DNA of 64,000 nucleotides, taken from Fomitopsis serialis (taxonomy: Eukaryota > Basidiomycota > Agaricomycetes > Polyporales > Fomitopsidaceae). Below the pieces are notes generated by a model that had not been told where the DNA came from, did not search any database, and saw nothing but the letters and a program-made list of their open reading frames with translations. Each line of letters starts with the position of its first letter. The stretch's first letter is position 1. Location of the stretch: assembly GCF_022376445.1 (NCBI RefSeq), contig NW_025954970.1, positions 372,001 to 436,000 on the forward strand, written 5' to 3'. Of this stretch, positions 45,438 through 57,492 are shown piece after piece. A program made the translations under genes and the position numbers.

Positions 45438-47051
45438 TTGCCCCAGGAGCTAATTGATCACATTTTCGAGTCGTTGGGTGCGGACCTACAGGCACTGGCC
45501 CGTTGTGCCCTCGTATGCTGGGCATTCCACACGTTATCCGCCACTATCTGCCGAATTACGAAACAATACCTTCGGATTTTTGCGACTCTGGAACTTTACA
45601 TAGAGTATCCGCTGAACTGTCCTCCAAGATAGGACGGAAGTACCACAAGTGTCAACCACCTCATTGAATGCTGTGCACATCTACGAAAATCGGGCGAAGC
45701 CATTTGCACACACATTCCCTATGCATCTCCCTGGTGACCGCCTGCCGAAAGTTGCGACTCTCGCTTATCATGGGGTCAACTGGGAAGCTCGCCGACTTCA
45801 CCCTTATTCTTCTTTTATTCGAAGCGCTACGACGCGTTAACAAAGCTGATTCTTGACCAAATTCGCTTTCACAACGCAGACGAGCTCCGCCGGCTCATAC
45901 ATTCCCTACCCAACCTCGAATCGCTGGTTATGGAAGCAGCGGAGTTCGCCCATGCGCATTTGCAGCATGTATCGGCGGCGCCATCGCCGCTGAAAGCCAT
46001 CGAACTACCGGACGCTCCCACTTCGCAGATGTCGCGCCAGTTGGTGCTCGAGGTCATCTCAATGCATCAATCGGTCGGCCGGCTATGTATCAATATGGCA
46101 CATTTCAAGGCACTACACCAGTTCCAGCAGTTCTTGCTGAAGTTTCCGGCCCTTGACACGTTGTCGTTATATGGCAATTCGACATGGGACGCCGAGTGCT
46201 GCAGGATTCAAGGCAGAGACTGTCTCCCGCCTTGATTCCTTGCCTTGCTGAACTTGAGGTGACTGCCGAAGGACGTTTGCTCGACTGTTCCCAGGAGGCG
46301 ATCTCATGGGTTCTCAACAGCTCATCAGAGCGCATACGAGCCTTACGTGTCAAAGTTGACGACCCTCTGCCCCTCGAGACACGGCTCGCGATCACTAGAC
46401 TACTTGCTCGCAGCGGAAACACACTGGTACTACTAGTTCTATCTCTGGTATCGGGGCCGCTAACCAATCGCGGTTTCCGGACTACTAGTCTGCAAGGTCA
46501 GTGACTGGTTATCAGTTTCTGGCTGGTACTACGTGCTGGCTAAGAACATCTTAATCCTACCAGACTACCTACCTCCGTTGTCTTCGAACATGCAGTTGCA
46601 AAAGCTGCACCTGACAAAGATCATTTGTGGTGACACAAGGGCCCTCCTCAAGACGTACGAAAGGGTCTTGGACGTTCTCTCTCAAATCGGCAGTTCGTCT
46701 TTGACGTCCGTCAACCTCACCTTCCTCGCGCACTTAGGCCCCGAAGATAACTCTCCTCGTGGAGCCGACCTCGTATGTGCATACGAAGGCCTGCGTGAAT
46801 GCTTGACATGCATCCTTTCCCGCGACGTTTTCAAGAGGATTCCTGTCAATACTATCGAGATCAGGGTCAGGGCTTATGGAACCAGTCAAGCCGACAGAGC
46901 CGTGGACAATGTCATCGAGGAAGTGATGGCACCACCCTTCAAACCATGGGCTGCATGCGGTGTAATCAGACTCGTAGTCCCCAAACGTATCATACTGGCG
47001 AAGCCCAAAAGCGTTCGGCGGGTGTCCCCTATCGAGGCGCGTGCTATCTGA
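45438..47051 (+). pseudogene. F-box/LRR-type gene, interrupted
   Basis: The F-box is clear: LPQELIDHIFESLGADLQAL then ARCALVCWAFHTLSATI. Downstream blocks are those of fungal F-box proteins with Leu-rich repeats but lie in different frames: LPKVATLAYHGVNWEARRL (45750), LTKLILDQIRFHNADELRRL (45838) with IHSLPNLESLVME, CLAELEVTAEGRLLDCSQEA (46245), and MQLQKLHLTKIICGDTRALL (46590) to the stop at 47051. No ATG precedes LPQELIDH in frame; an upstream exon or TTG-adjacent splice (TCTATCGTCTTG) would be needed. Several breaks (near 45625, 45830 and 46200) cannot all be explained by introns of normal size, so this is probably a decaying copy. It is unrelated in detail to the acidic F-box cluster. 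Confidence 0.5.
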
Positions 47052-47155
47052 ATCCCTCTTGACGCCTCTGGTCGGAATCCAAGCCTACACAATCTTGTCG
47101 TCCGTCGATGTGCGGCGGCATAGGCCAGCTACAGGCAGGCAATGCATGGTGTGTG

Positions 47156-49181
47156 CTAGTAGGCAAGGAAATGGATACAAACCTTATACGATCCAACCCA
47201 GGATGAGTCGGTTGCTCGCCATAGTAATTCTAGCGAATGCTTGACTAAAATGGGTTTCAATGACACGAGGTCACACAGCAAGTGCTCTTCAGGAATCGGT
47301 ACAAATCTATCAATCGTCACTGCACAATTATAGTATGTACTTCGTCGTTTGGGTACATCAAACTCAAACACGAAGTCCTCATCACTCGCCAGCGGATCGT
47401 CGAACTGGAGCAAGTCACCTGCGTCCGGGACAGATGCCTTGGGCTTCGTACCCGTAGACATGGCCACTGGTCGCTTTCCCGGTGCCGACTCGGCACGCCC
47501 TGTGTCTGCTTAACACCCGCTCTGACCATCGTCGGTGCGACTGTCACTTGCGTCGTACTTGCAGTTGTACGAGCAGAGCTTGGGACGGGCCGTGTTATAG
47601 GCCGCGATGCCGCTGCGATCGTCTTCGCCGACGTAGCCGCAAGCCCAAGCCTCGCAGACGTCTGTTTGGACGCAGCTGTAGCAGAGCTTGCAGTTCTCGA
47701 CAACCCAGCTGTGGTCGCGTACACCGAGTTCGTCGCCTTTGGCCGCGCAGCAATCGAAGTGGCTTCCTTCGAGGCAACAGAGCGCATGTGTGCATTCGGA
47801 TCGTGCCTGGTAGCAGTCGCGCTCACCGGACGAGCGATCTGCGACGTGGTTTGGCTCCGAGGACGAACGGGGGGTGCTCGCGCGTTCGCGGAGGGCTTAT
47901 TGGATGAGGCACCAGTGCTAGGTCCAGCCGCAGATCGAGATGAAGTGGATGCAGTAGTTGTCGTCGCAGACGTAGGCCTCGAAGGCGCTCGACTTGCAGA
48001 CTGACCAGGGCGGGTAGGTGGTTTGGTATTGATAGAAGGGGTAGAACGCATGGTAGATGTAGATCGAATGGTCGGGAGGCTAGAAGTGTGCTTGTGCTGA
48101 ATGGTAGTCGGATCCCGACCCTGTGGTCGACTTGGTTTTGGCTCTATCCTCCGTTCAACAAATAGCTCGTTTTCTATACAATGACTTGGGTGAGCAAAGA
48201 CGGGAACCCAGCAATGGACTGACTGACCTAGCGTTGGAAGCTCTGGAGTCTCCCAATGCGACGGGCTCTCCACAGATGCGAAACCACTCCCTCGCCATAG
48301 TTCTTGGGAGCCAATGTCGACGTTATCATTAAGGGCGTGGTAGAGATCATCCGTGTCGTCAAACTTGTACGAGTGAGCGAGCCCGCGCATCGTCGCGCCG
48401 AGTTGCTTGTAATCGGGCATCTCGAAGGGGGGTTCGTACGCAGGGACTACGTCGGTCGTTATTCACTGTCGGATACGCACCAGCAGAGACTGCACGCACC
48501 AATTGCCGTAGGAGGCATGTACTCAATCTCTTCGTCATCCTCCCCTCTTACATCCGCAACCTCCAGGACGTCTTCATCCGCCTCCACTTCGATCTCTCCA
48601 TCGCTAACGTCCCAGTGGTTTCCTAGCGTCACAGGCGTCTTGAAGTCAAGATGTTGCGCGCCGACGCTGGCCCTCGGCGCTCTTAGGCTCTTCCTAGCAG
48701 ATGAGGGTCGAAGGAAAGACTCTGGTAGTGTTTGCTGTGGAGCCTCAAGCAGCGCGAGCTTCGCTAGCTTTGCTGTCTGCGGGGCGGGAGTGTCGAAGGG
48801 TACCGCATTGGCTACGCGGTTCGGGAACGGTGTCTTGTCGCCGAGCGGTTTCTGTACGCGAATGCTTGGCTTAGCACTGCGACTCAGAATCTTGTGCGAC
48901 TCTGTCGACGACGTCTGCGCATTAGTCGTTGGCAGGGAATTGGCGCGAGAGCACGTACGGATGGTGAGCGGGCGTCGGGGCGTCTGAACGGTCTTTGCCT
49001 TGGCATTGACTGTGAGAGGGACGCGGTGGAGGTTCTCTTGAAGGAGTGTCCTGTCGCGAACTGCTCGCGCAGGTGTCTTCGCATGGTACGGCTCGCGTTC
49101 AGAGCTAGCGGACGGGCACTCAACATGTTTGAACTTCGGGTGTTGATTCAAGCTCGATTTCATGTCAGTACGACGGGGCAT
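47156..49181 (-). CDS. Securin-like protein (anaphase inhibitor), tentative
   Basis: Exon 1 (49181 or 49163 to about 48510) starts MPRRTDMKSSLNQHPKFKHV. It has D-box-like sequences close together (RTLLQEN, RVPLTVN, RRPLTIRT) in a basic Ser/Thr/Pro-rich N-terminus. A central acidic segment follows (SDGEIEVEADEDVLEVADV) with DDEEIEYMPP. After a 50-60 nt intron comes YEPPFEMPDYKQLGATMRGL, then a long Ser/Thr/Ala-rich stretch and an acidic end (DDPLASDEDFVFEFDV). Known: securins (Pds1/Cut2/PTTG) are poorly conserved, carry N-terminal destruction boxes and an acidic separase-binding C-terminal part. The pattern fits but is not proof. One base seems missing near 47460 between the Ser/Thr-rich exon and the acidic end. 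A 54-nt in-frame intron after ELPTL is also possible. Confidence 0.45.
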
Positions 49182-49457
49182 ACAAAGAGAAAAAATAGCC
49201 TACGTTGAGTTGGGGATATCGCTGTAGTCGTTCGAGGTAACGCGTAGTATGAGACTGAACGTAGGATGTAGAGATGCACTCCGAGTCTAGCGGAGCCATT
49301 CGAACCAATAACACGGTCACGTGAGAAGAGTTCATTCCCCCGACGCGTTCGCGCCACAGTGAAGAAAACATGGCCAAGCGCTGGCAATCTTACATCGTTT
49401 GCAACGTATTTTGCAGCTACGAGCTACTTCCTGTCCAAACAACAAGGTAGCTTGTAT

Positions 49458-50942
49458 TTACTCAAGCGTCTGCGTCGCGAATAATATGAACGATTTCTCT
49501 GCCCTAACCTTATCGTCACGCATCCACTGCAGCGCACTCTCCACACCTTCAAGGCCTTTCTTACCTCCAGGGCCTTCCCAGATCTTGACGCGGTTCGGTT
49601 TGATGCTACCCGCAGAGACGAGACCCGGGACCTTGCGTAGGAAGGCGGCCATGTGGGCGCAATCAGACGGGGGAGCCGCGAGGGCGGCGGGGCCGCCGAG
49701 AGCGGTGTATATCAAGGTGACTGCGAGCGTGACGACAAGTCCGATCGAGTGTCACCTATGTGAGAACGCATAGTGGAAGTGGAAGGACGGTACTCACACT
49801 TTACTTCTACACCCTGCCTCATGGCTTCCTTGAGCTTTGCGGGGTCCTGGCCAACCAAGCTTATAACCCGCCCGCCCGCCATTCCCATGGCGCCAACTGT
49901 AAATTGCAGTGAGGCGCTGTCTGCGCCGCGCTGGCTGACGCAATCAAGTCCATAGCGTATCTGCGTCCTGGCGCGTGAGATGCCGACGTGGAAGTGGCCA
50001 TCAGGGACTTTACCTTCTCACCCGTTGCATCACGGATCTGTTGAAGTGCATCAGGGGCGTGACGGTCGACCACAACATCTGCTCCAAATGATTTGACCAA
50101 ATCGAAGTGGCCTGACGAGCAGACCGTCGCAGACTTGTAGCCCGACAGACGGAGCAGTTGGATAGCATATTGCCCGACGGACGCTAAAGACCATCCGCAG
50201 TCACTGGTGAGCGATCAAATATTCGTGGAAGGAATCGATACTGACTGCTCCCGCCGTACACGAACACCCATTCCTCCGATCCTTGCTGGAGCTTTGAGGG
50301 AAGCTCAGCGAGGGCAAGACGTGTCGGATGGTAGAGCGCCTGGACGGCCAGTATAAGCACAACTTCGTAGGGATGAAGCGCGCAGAGTGCACCACTATAG
50401 TGGCGTTCCTAAGAGGCTGATACTCACGCACAGCCCAAAGTAGCAGCTTCAGCGAATCCCAGGGTTCCTTCCGGCACTGGCCAGACAAGCTCTCCGGGTG
50501 TCTTCACATACTCAGCGTACGCGCCGCTATCAGGCAGAGCTCCGCCTTTGACGAAGCCAGCAACGTGGGTGCCCAGCTTCAGGTGGGTAACGTTGCTGCC
50601 GGCCGCAACGACGGTGCCGGAGAAATCCACACCGAGGACGGTACCCGCTTTCTGCACGAAGTCTACGACTGTAGCAAGCGGCCAGCGATGAACGGATGGG
50701 GACGCAAGAGCAGGGGGACAAACGCACATTTCCAGTCTGTGGGATTCTGTGCTGTTGCGACCACTTTGACCAGCACATCGTCAGGGCCGGGCTCAGGCAC
50801 GGGATAGTCCATGACCGCGACCTTCTTCTCCTGATAGTGTGTCAAGCATGAGCATAAAACGATGCAGGCGCGATGAGTGTCCGTGTCGCACCGGCTGGAC
50901 GAGAACTGCTTTCATCGTCTTGGGGATAATTTCGTCGACCAT
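49458..50942 (-). CDS. Medium-chain dehydrogenase/reductase (zinc-binding-dehydrogenase-like)
   Basis: NAD(P)-dependent oxidoreductase of the MDR superfamily, quinone oxidoreductase/enoyl reductase branch. Exons include 50942-50892 (MVDEIIPKTMKAVLVQ), 50830-50728 (KKVAVMDYPVPEPGPDDVLV, NPTDW) and 50668-50428 (TVLGVDFSGTVVAAGSNVTH, GLG-type catalytic domain end FAEAATLGCA). The next has ALYHPTRLALAELP with the Rossmann motif VYGGSTSVGQYAIQLLRLSG, followed by KSFGADVVVDRHAPDALQQI, YGLDCVSQRG, an exon ending RQGVEVK, and the last exon with FLRKVPGLVSAGSIKPNRVK to the stop at 49458. No structural-zinc cysteine cluster is seen, as expected for this branch. The start of the fourth exon is uncertain: no normal-sized intron joins GCA to QALYHP in frame (50340-50427). 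Substrate unknown. Confidence 0.75.
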
Positions 50943-52018
50943 GATACACTATGTTGGAAAGTGGGCAGTGAGGTTCAGCATCCCCGGAGAACGTTGTAAA
51001 CTAGTATCGCGAGTAGTGTCCCAATGGGGAATTCGAACGGGGAGGACGCCTATTCGTGCCTACATGATGATGATCTGTCAGAGGACGTGTACGTTGTTGA
51101 TTGCGCGGTCACCTCAATCCAAGGCTAGTTAAGTAGTATCCTCGGGGTTCACCTGAATGTGCACTATACATTGGCACACAAGTATCAGTACCGCTGCGTC
51201 TTGGGTCCCATGGGCCTGAATAACGACTTACGAGACGAGCTGCACTGTCATGCGTATTGCAAGTCCCGCCCGATGCAAAGCTGAACCAGGGCACCGTCAC
51301 GCGAAGCATACTGTAGATAGAGGCGTACATTGTTGCCTTCACCCGTCCTGTGCAAGCACGACCAATGACGCGGCGATTTACAGACAAAGTATGTTGTCCA
51401 ATCAAGACGATTTCGAATTCGGACAGATGCCAGGAATGCGTGGAAGAGAAGTATGTTTCCAGTGGTGGATGCTGTGGTGTTGCTGTCCAGACAGCGCCTT
51501 GAGATACACACATACAAATTCGAAGCACGCTATAGTGATTCTTTCTTCTACGGCGTGAGGAGGGCAGTGTGGTGGCGGTGAAGGTCGCGGAGGAGAAGGA
51601 GGAGGGCCCATTTCTGGATGTTCTCACCTCCCCGTGACCGAGGCGAGGAACGCGTTGAGCGCCCAATGAACCTTTGGACGCGTTCCTTTGCCTCCGAAAG
51701 CTGTGGCGACTTGGTGGCGACCTTCCACTGCTGCCCCCTCCGCCTCCATACTCTGTTCCTGCATCCGCTTTGACGAGCTCTACATATCTGAACGGGAATC
51801 ACGTAAGTCTCCCCATTATGTCAAAGCACGAGAGCGCACTTTGACTTTGATGCCGATCGCTTCTGCCTCATTGTCCCTGTAGACCTTCGCTTGGACAAAG
51901 TGTGACACGAATCTCCGATTATACTTTTGACATAAAAGGCGCACCGCGTCTCTTGCTGACGACACGCCGACGCCAAATCCCCTAACGAATCCGACCGCCC
52001 CTGTACACCGCCAGCAAG
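50943..52018. other. Divergent intergenic region, possible unrecognised exons
   Basis: Lies between the oxidoreductase (minus) and kinase (plus) starts. On the minus strand, FVQAKVYRDNEAEAIGIKVK (51900-51840) and, after a possible intron, a frame ending KVHWALNAFLASVTGR (to about 51616) look protein-like and are followed by a GTGAGAAC donor. I cannot assign a family, so this is left as a candidate region. Confidence 0.25.
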
Positions 52019-54520
52019 ATGCCGCAAGACCACCAGGAAGACCCGATGCAGACCGACGGGGTGGAGGAGACTCAGTCCACCCAGCAAGCTACGCAGGAGA
52101 CGCAGCTCATGTCGCAGCTCGACCCAACCGTGGACGAGCACCTCTGGGGCATGCTCATCCCCTGCAACCCTACCCTCCACCGTGTCGACTTCCAGAAGGT
52201 CAAGCGGATCTATGCCTTCGGGCGCAATAATGACATCCAAGTGGGCGGGAACGACATCGTATTTCCTGGAAGGAAGATCAGTGAGTGCTCATATGTTCTT
52301 GGACGCAATTCGCCGCGTTTTCTGACGGATACGCGCCTGTGGCGTAGGCAACTACCACTGCAGGATCGAGTGGGACGGCCAGCACGGGTAATGGATCGCG
52401 GTCATGGTGACGGACCTGTCGAGCAATGGCACCTTCGTGAGCTCTATCATCGTTATGCACTATGCTCCGTGGGATTGACTTTGCCGCCCGGAGGTCAACC
52501 AACAGCGGATCGGAAAGAATAAAACCAGATCGTTTACGACGGGAACGAAATTCGTTCGGCACCTGGCAGCCACTCATTGGCGAAGCTGCTGCGGAGGATA
52601 TCGTATGTTCACAATCTCAGTCGTCCATGCTGACCAAGCTAATACTTTGTAGGGTTCGTCTTCCGGCACTTGGCGGCTACTTCGAGCCTCCGGGGCATCT
52701 TCAAGTTCTATCAAATGCACAACGCACTAGGTAGAGGCTCTTTCGCTACTGTCAGCAAGGCCATGCATCGCGAGACTGGTATATGGTATGCGGTGAAGAC
52801 CATGGAGCGCAAGCGCCTGCGGTCGGCGAACGACGCTCAGGCGAACAACGACGCAACGTTCTCCCGGGAGATCAAGATTCTCGAAGACCTGCAACATCCG
52901 CGCATTTGCCAGCTTAAGGAGGTCTTCTACGAGGACACACTATTAGTGAGTGGCTTGTCTACTGGGTGAGATGACGCAGGAGTTGATTCTAAAATGTAGA
53001 TCTCGTCCTGGAGTTGGTCTCAGGAGGTGACCTTCTTGATTATATACTTGCTCAACCTAATCAACGACTGGGTGCGTTATTACTCGTCAACGAAAACAGA
53101 CAAGAAATGCTGATAATCATTACGGAGCAGAGGAGGATCTGTCTCAACAATTCACCTACCAGATCTGTGATGCCCTTCAGGTATGTACCGTTGATCATCA
53201 GACGTGCAAATGATGCTCATCTATGACTATACAGTACATTCATAGCAAGGGAATCGCTCACCGAGATCTGAAGCCTGAAAATGTCCTGTTGACCACAGAC
53301 GACCCGCCCATGGTGAAAGTGGCCGACTTTGGTCTCGCCAAGGCCGTGGACAGCATGACCATGCTGAGAGTAAGCAGAGACTGTCTTTCTGTTGCGATAG
53401 GTCCCTGATTGTTGGCCACCCTGTAGACGATGTGTGGAACTCCCTCCTACCTGGCCCCGGAGGTCGTCCTGCAGCAAAATTGCATGGGTTATGACCACCT
53501 GGTCGACAGTTGGAGTGTCGGCGTCATCGTCTACTGCATGTACGTCCTCATTGTTCGTTTGCGTCCGATCAGCGCTGAACGCAGTCTCTAGGCTGACGGG
53601 AAGCAATCCATTCCCTGATGATACCGACGAGCCACTCAAGGAGAAGGTGCAAAACCGCCTCGTAGACTGGGATTGTCTCAACTTTTACTGCCCAAGCCGT
53701 ACGTTCTCTACCTGTCTCCCTCCTGTGCGTCATGATCCTGATATCCTTCCCGCCAGCCGCTGCCCGTGATTTCATCGACCGCCTCTTGGAGTTTTCACCT
53801 ACCATGCGTATGCCCCCCTCCTCTTCCCTCGCTCATCCCTGGCTCGCCCCTTACCAGTACCTCGCGACGAATGTTCCCCTCGGGAACGAGATCCCCCAAG
53901 CCGACTCCCAGTACTCCCAGTCTCAGCTGCAGAACGCCCACTTTGACGATGCCGGCGCCGGCGTCGACGCTGATGCTGATGCTGATGCCGATGCCGATGC
54001 GTCGATGGACTCGGGCCACGCAGAGGCGAACAGCGCGGATGCGCACATGAACGAGGAGCCGCCGGCAGGCTCGCAGCTGCCTGGCCTCCCCGGCGCATAC
54101 CCGAACAGTCAGCAAATCCAGCGGCGCTCGGACGTCCTCATCGCGCAGTCGCAGCGGGAGCGCGGAGAAGAGGAGGGAGAAGAAATCGTCTCAGAGGACG
54201 AGGGCGTGGGCCCGGACGAGCCGGCGGAGCTGAACGGGAACGCGCGCGGGACGAAACGCAAGGCGCTGGTCTTCGAGGGCTCGTTGACGCCGATGGAGGA
54301 GGAGGAATCGGAGGAGGATCCGAACGCGATGCCGATCTCGCCCAAGACGGTGCGCACTGCGAGGAGGGGCCGTGGTGCGACTGCTGGGCCGTCTTCCCGC
54401 CCTCCGCGCGCTGCCACTGCGCGGGGCGGGAAGAGGACCGCGGCGGGCACTACGCCGAATGGGACGAGGCGGTCTGAGAGGCTCGTGAACACGGCTCCCG
54501 TGAGGCAGCGGAGGGGGTAG
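52019..54520 (+). CDS. RAD53: FHA-domain checkpoint kinase (RAD53/Cds1/Chk2 type), with breaks
   Basis: DNA-damage and replication checkpoint Ser/Thr kinase; nuclear. The N-terminus is an SQ/TQ cluster ([16 protein letters not shown]), the target of ATM/ATR-type kinases. FHA domain: [50 protein letters not shown]. Kinase: [18 protein letters not shown] (P-loop), [12 protein letters not shown] (VAIK Lys), [59 protein letters not shown] and [15 protein letters not shown]. The C-terminus is acidic, then basic ([18 protein letters not shown]), NLS-like. At least nine exons, first 52019-52280. Problems: an in-frame TAA at 52389-52391 inside the FHA domain, a missing base in an A run near 52522, and frame offsets at two exon joins (52602/52653 and 52945). 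Since a checkpoint kinase is expected to be functional, sequence error is likely. Confidence 0.85.
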
Positions 54521-55028
54521 GTGTTGTTGCGCGGAGTGCTCGATGCTTAGGATCTATAGAATTGCGCATCTTTTCTCTTTGGCATTGATTTGCTGTCGTC
54601 ACCACACGCGTTCCTTGCTATGCTCTGTACTAATAATATCGCTGCTGTGTACATATATACCTCGCATCATCTGCCACCTGGTTTGCCACTCATGTATCGT
54701 TGAACTATGTCATTTATCCGCTGCATAACGTGCAAGTTGATTTCAGAATAAGTCGTCACTGATGCTCGGTGCTAAGTACTAAGTGTCGCACGTGCAGTCT
54801 CTGTACTACCCACTGCTTACCTAGTTACTATCATCATCGACTGTCGCGCAACTGTGCCCCTTTGCCCTTCACATTCCATCGAAAGCCAGCTGTGCACCCT
54901 TTCGTCACAGTCCAAACAACCGTAAGACTCAAATCACTTGTGGGACGAGGACGATCTAACGGGTTCGGTTTGAGACAGGATTAGATAATAGCGACACCCG
55001 AACCTGTCGTGCTCTCGTAGCGCCACCA
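54521..55028. other. Intergenic region
   Basis: About 500 bp between the kinase stop and the next F-box gene. Nothing supported. Confidence 0.4.
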
Positions 55029-56705
55029 ATGCAGACAGTCCTGGAGGAGGACGCCGCTGTACATGCCCTCCCACCGCTAAGCGGGGAAGATAGACAACGC
55101 GTCCAGGGCTCGTCGCTATCAGAGGTCCGCGAGTGGGCTCTCTCTAAGGCGGCTTTGTCCCCTTCCGACCTGTACGCATATCGCCTTCGCACACTCTACA
55201 ACTCGACCCTGCCTGTGAGCAGGCTACCGCCCGAGACACTGTTCAGAATCTTTGACTTCTTTCGTCAAGATTGTGTCAGCTCAATGTGGGTGACCAAACT
55301 CACGGGCATATGCCGATATTGGCGAGACATCCTGGTCTCCTCTCCGTTGGCATGGTCCTCCATCGACCTCGAGCATTCTGTCCCATTCATCGAGCTGTGT
55401 CTGTCGCGCTCGGCAGATGCAGACCTTGATGTTGTCCTCAATGAGACAAATACGGACCCTTTCGCCAGTAATGCGCCTTCAGTCAAGAACGAGCTTGCCC
55501 CACATTTCCACCGTATCGCTCGACTCGAGTTATGGTCGTACTCTTTGGAACGGCTGCAGGAGGCACAACTGTTGTCGATGCTGGAGGGTCCGATGCCTCG
55601 GCTGACAGAGCTGAGCATATGGTGTATGGTCCCCACCAGTCTGCAAATTCGTCTCAACGATGCTCATTTCCCTCGGCTCCAGAAACTGTCCCTCGACCAC
55701 CCGTCTGTGCATCTGTACGGGTTGATGCTGCCTAGTTTGACGATGCTTTCTCTATCCGACGTAGCGAGGGATGGACAGCCGAATTTGAACACCATCATTC
55801 ACCTCCTCAAGGCAGCACCTGCCATGCGAGTATTGATTCTTCGTAATTCCGGTCCCATACTACCCCTCTCTGCTCCATCCCCGCCGAAACGCCCTGTGGT
55901 ATTGAACTCCATGCGGGTTCTCACTTTCCATGGGCGATCAACCCAATGTCGTGCTCTGCTTTCACGCCTCTCGCTGCCGCGCGGCGTCCACATATGGCTT
56001 TCAGTGATTGCCCAACCTGTGACACCCTCTATACCGACTGACTCTGAGGAGTACAAAAGCATCCTGGATGACATCAAGCTTGTCGGCTCTCTTTCCGACA
56101 TGCGCTTCGCTTCGCTTCAAGTGAAGCAGCGATACTTTGCCCTCCGTGCAGACCCAAATCGCCTCGGCCACAGAAGCAAAGACCCCTTGCTGCGCATCGA
56201 GTTCAGAAACACCTACTTCATCACGAACGTCCAATCCGACAACTTCTTCCAGACTCTCCTCTCTGAACTGCCTCTCTTGTTCCCACAATCTTTGACGTCG
56301 CTCAGTCTAGACGGCGATAGCATGTCTGTCGTTGACGTTAAACGTTGGGGCCAGACATTGTATCCTTCCCATATCTGCTCAAACTGCACCTCGTTACCGG
56401 TAGCGTGCTCTGCACCCTCAGGAACCTGGTTGAACTCTGCGACCGGCGGATGGTCTCATTCATGTCAGAGCTACGATGCCTCATCGTAGACTCCGCGCGA
56501 CTAGCGAAGGTAGATGAAGAGGTTGATCAGTTGTTGGATCTTCTGGCTAGTTGTCTTGAGCATCGCTCGCAAGCGGGCGCGCGACTCAAGGAACTGCAGT
56601 TGTGCTTCAGGCGTGGATGAGTCGGCGTCGACTCAGGCTGAAGATTACGCTCGGCGCTTTCAAGGAATGGTCGACGTATTCAAGTGCGATGACACAGCTT
56701 CGTAG
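55029..56705 (+). CDS. F-box protein (large LRR-like family), left arm of an inverted pair, two frame breaks
   Basis: Single-exon gene. Starts MQTVLEEDAAVHALPPLSGE; the conserved leader GSSLSEVREWALSKAALSPS is followed by the F-box LPPETLFRIFDFFRQD...GICRYWRDILVSSPLAWSSI. Then come Leu-rich segments (LTELSIWCMVP, LQKLSLDHPSV, LTMLSLSDV), QSLTSLSLDGDSMSVVDVKR, and after a one-base break near 56358 SFPYLLKLHLVTG and ELRCLIVDSARLAKVDEEVD. A second break near 56614 leads to ESASTQAEDYARRFQGMVDV and the stop at 56705. The minus-strand gene at 61405-63200 is a full-length paralogue. Predicted SCF adaptor; substrate unknown. Confidence 0.7.
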
Positions 56706-57492
56706 CGCGGCGATCGATATGTACGACATCGTAGGTCTGTGGACTATTGACCTGCTTCGTTACATGTACAGCACGGTTCGGACGATTAGGCAAGGCCCTC
56801 ATGATGTCTGATTCCGGAAATCAGTACATGCATTACATATTAGCTTTCTAATGAATCCTGTGTCTGTGATGATGCCGCCCTCGTCTGCGGGCAGCTGTCT
56901 GTCGGAGCTGAGCTTGGCGTGCTTGCTACAAGAGGACTTGAACTGATCATGTTCAGAGAACATAGAACATATTATTTCTTGTGGTTAACCGAGGACACAT
57001 AACGGACTGCAGATAGCTTGCTCGCCGACTCGGAAGTGCCCTCAGGCTCTAGCTTGCGTGGTTTCGGGCGTTAGTTCAGCGACAGATGCCAACAAACCGC
57101 ACTCACATCTTTAAAGGTCCTGCTGTTCTGAAGATGATGATGAATTCAGCATTTATTAACCGCAACAAGCAAACAACGTGCTCTGCTGTTCTGAAGAGTC
57201 CAGCAGTTGCAGACTTTCGGCGATGACATCACTATGCCACAGTAGCTCGCCCTGGTCACTGTCTGGTAAGACATGCCGACGCTACATACTCGTTACCGAA
57301 TCATGAAAGGTTGCCTGTGCGTCTGACTGACAGATGGACGCTCACCATCTCTCAGTGATGTTGATGATGAAGTCTCTGTTGAAAAATATCAAGCTGTCGT
57401 AAACCAATCGCAATCATACTCCCTCCTATATAATGTCATGGCATACGTGGTCGTGACGCTACGCAGCATCCATCCTCCGAAGGTCGACAACG
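56706..57492. other. Intergenic region
   Basis: About 790 bp, no gene supported. The 12-mer TGCTGTTCTGAAG occurs twice (about 57120 and 57184). Confidence 0.4.

Noticed and set aside
47282..48004. 240-codon plus-strand frame opposite the securin-like gene
   Set aside because: Antisense shadow of the Ser/Thr/Ala-rich coding region.
51025..51050. Minus-strand CCGTTCGAATTCC, tRNA-like
   Set aside because: Arms are CCCC on both sides and cannot pair as a T-stem.
51109..51666. 185-codon minus-strand frame
   Set aside because: Composition is random-like over most of its length; only the 5' part overlaps possible exons of an unassigned gene.
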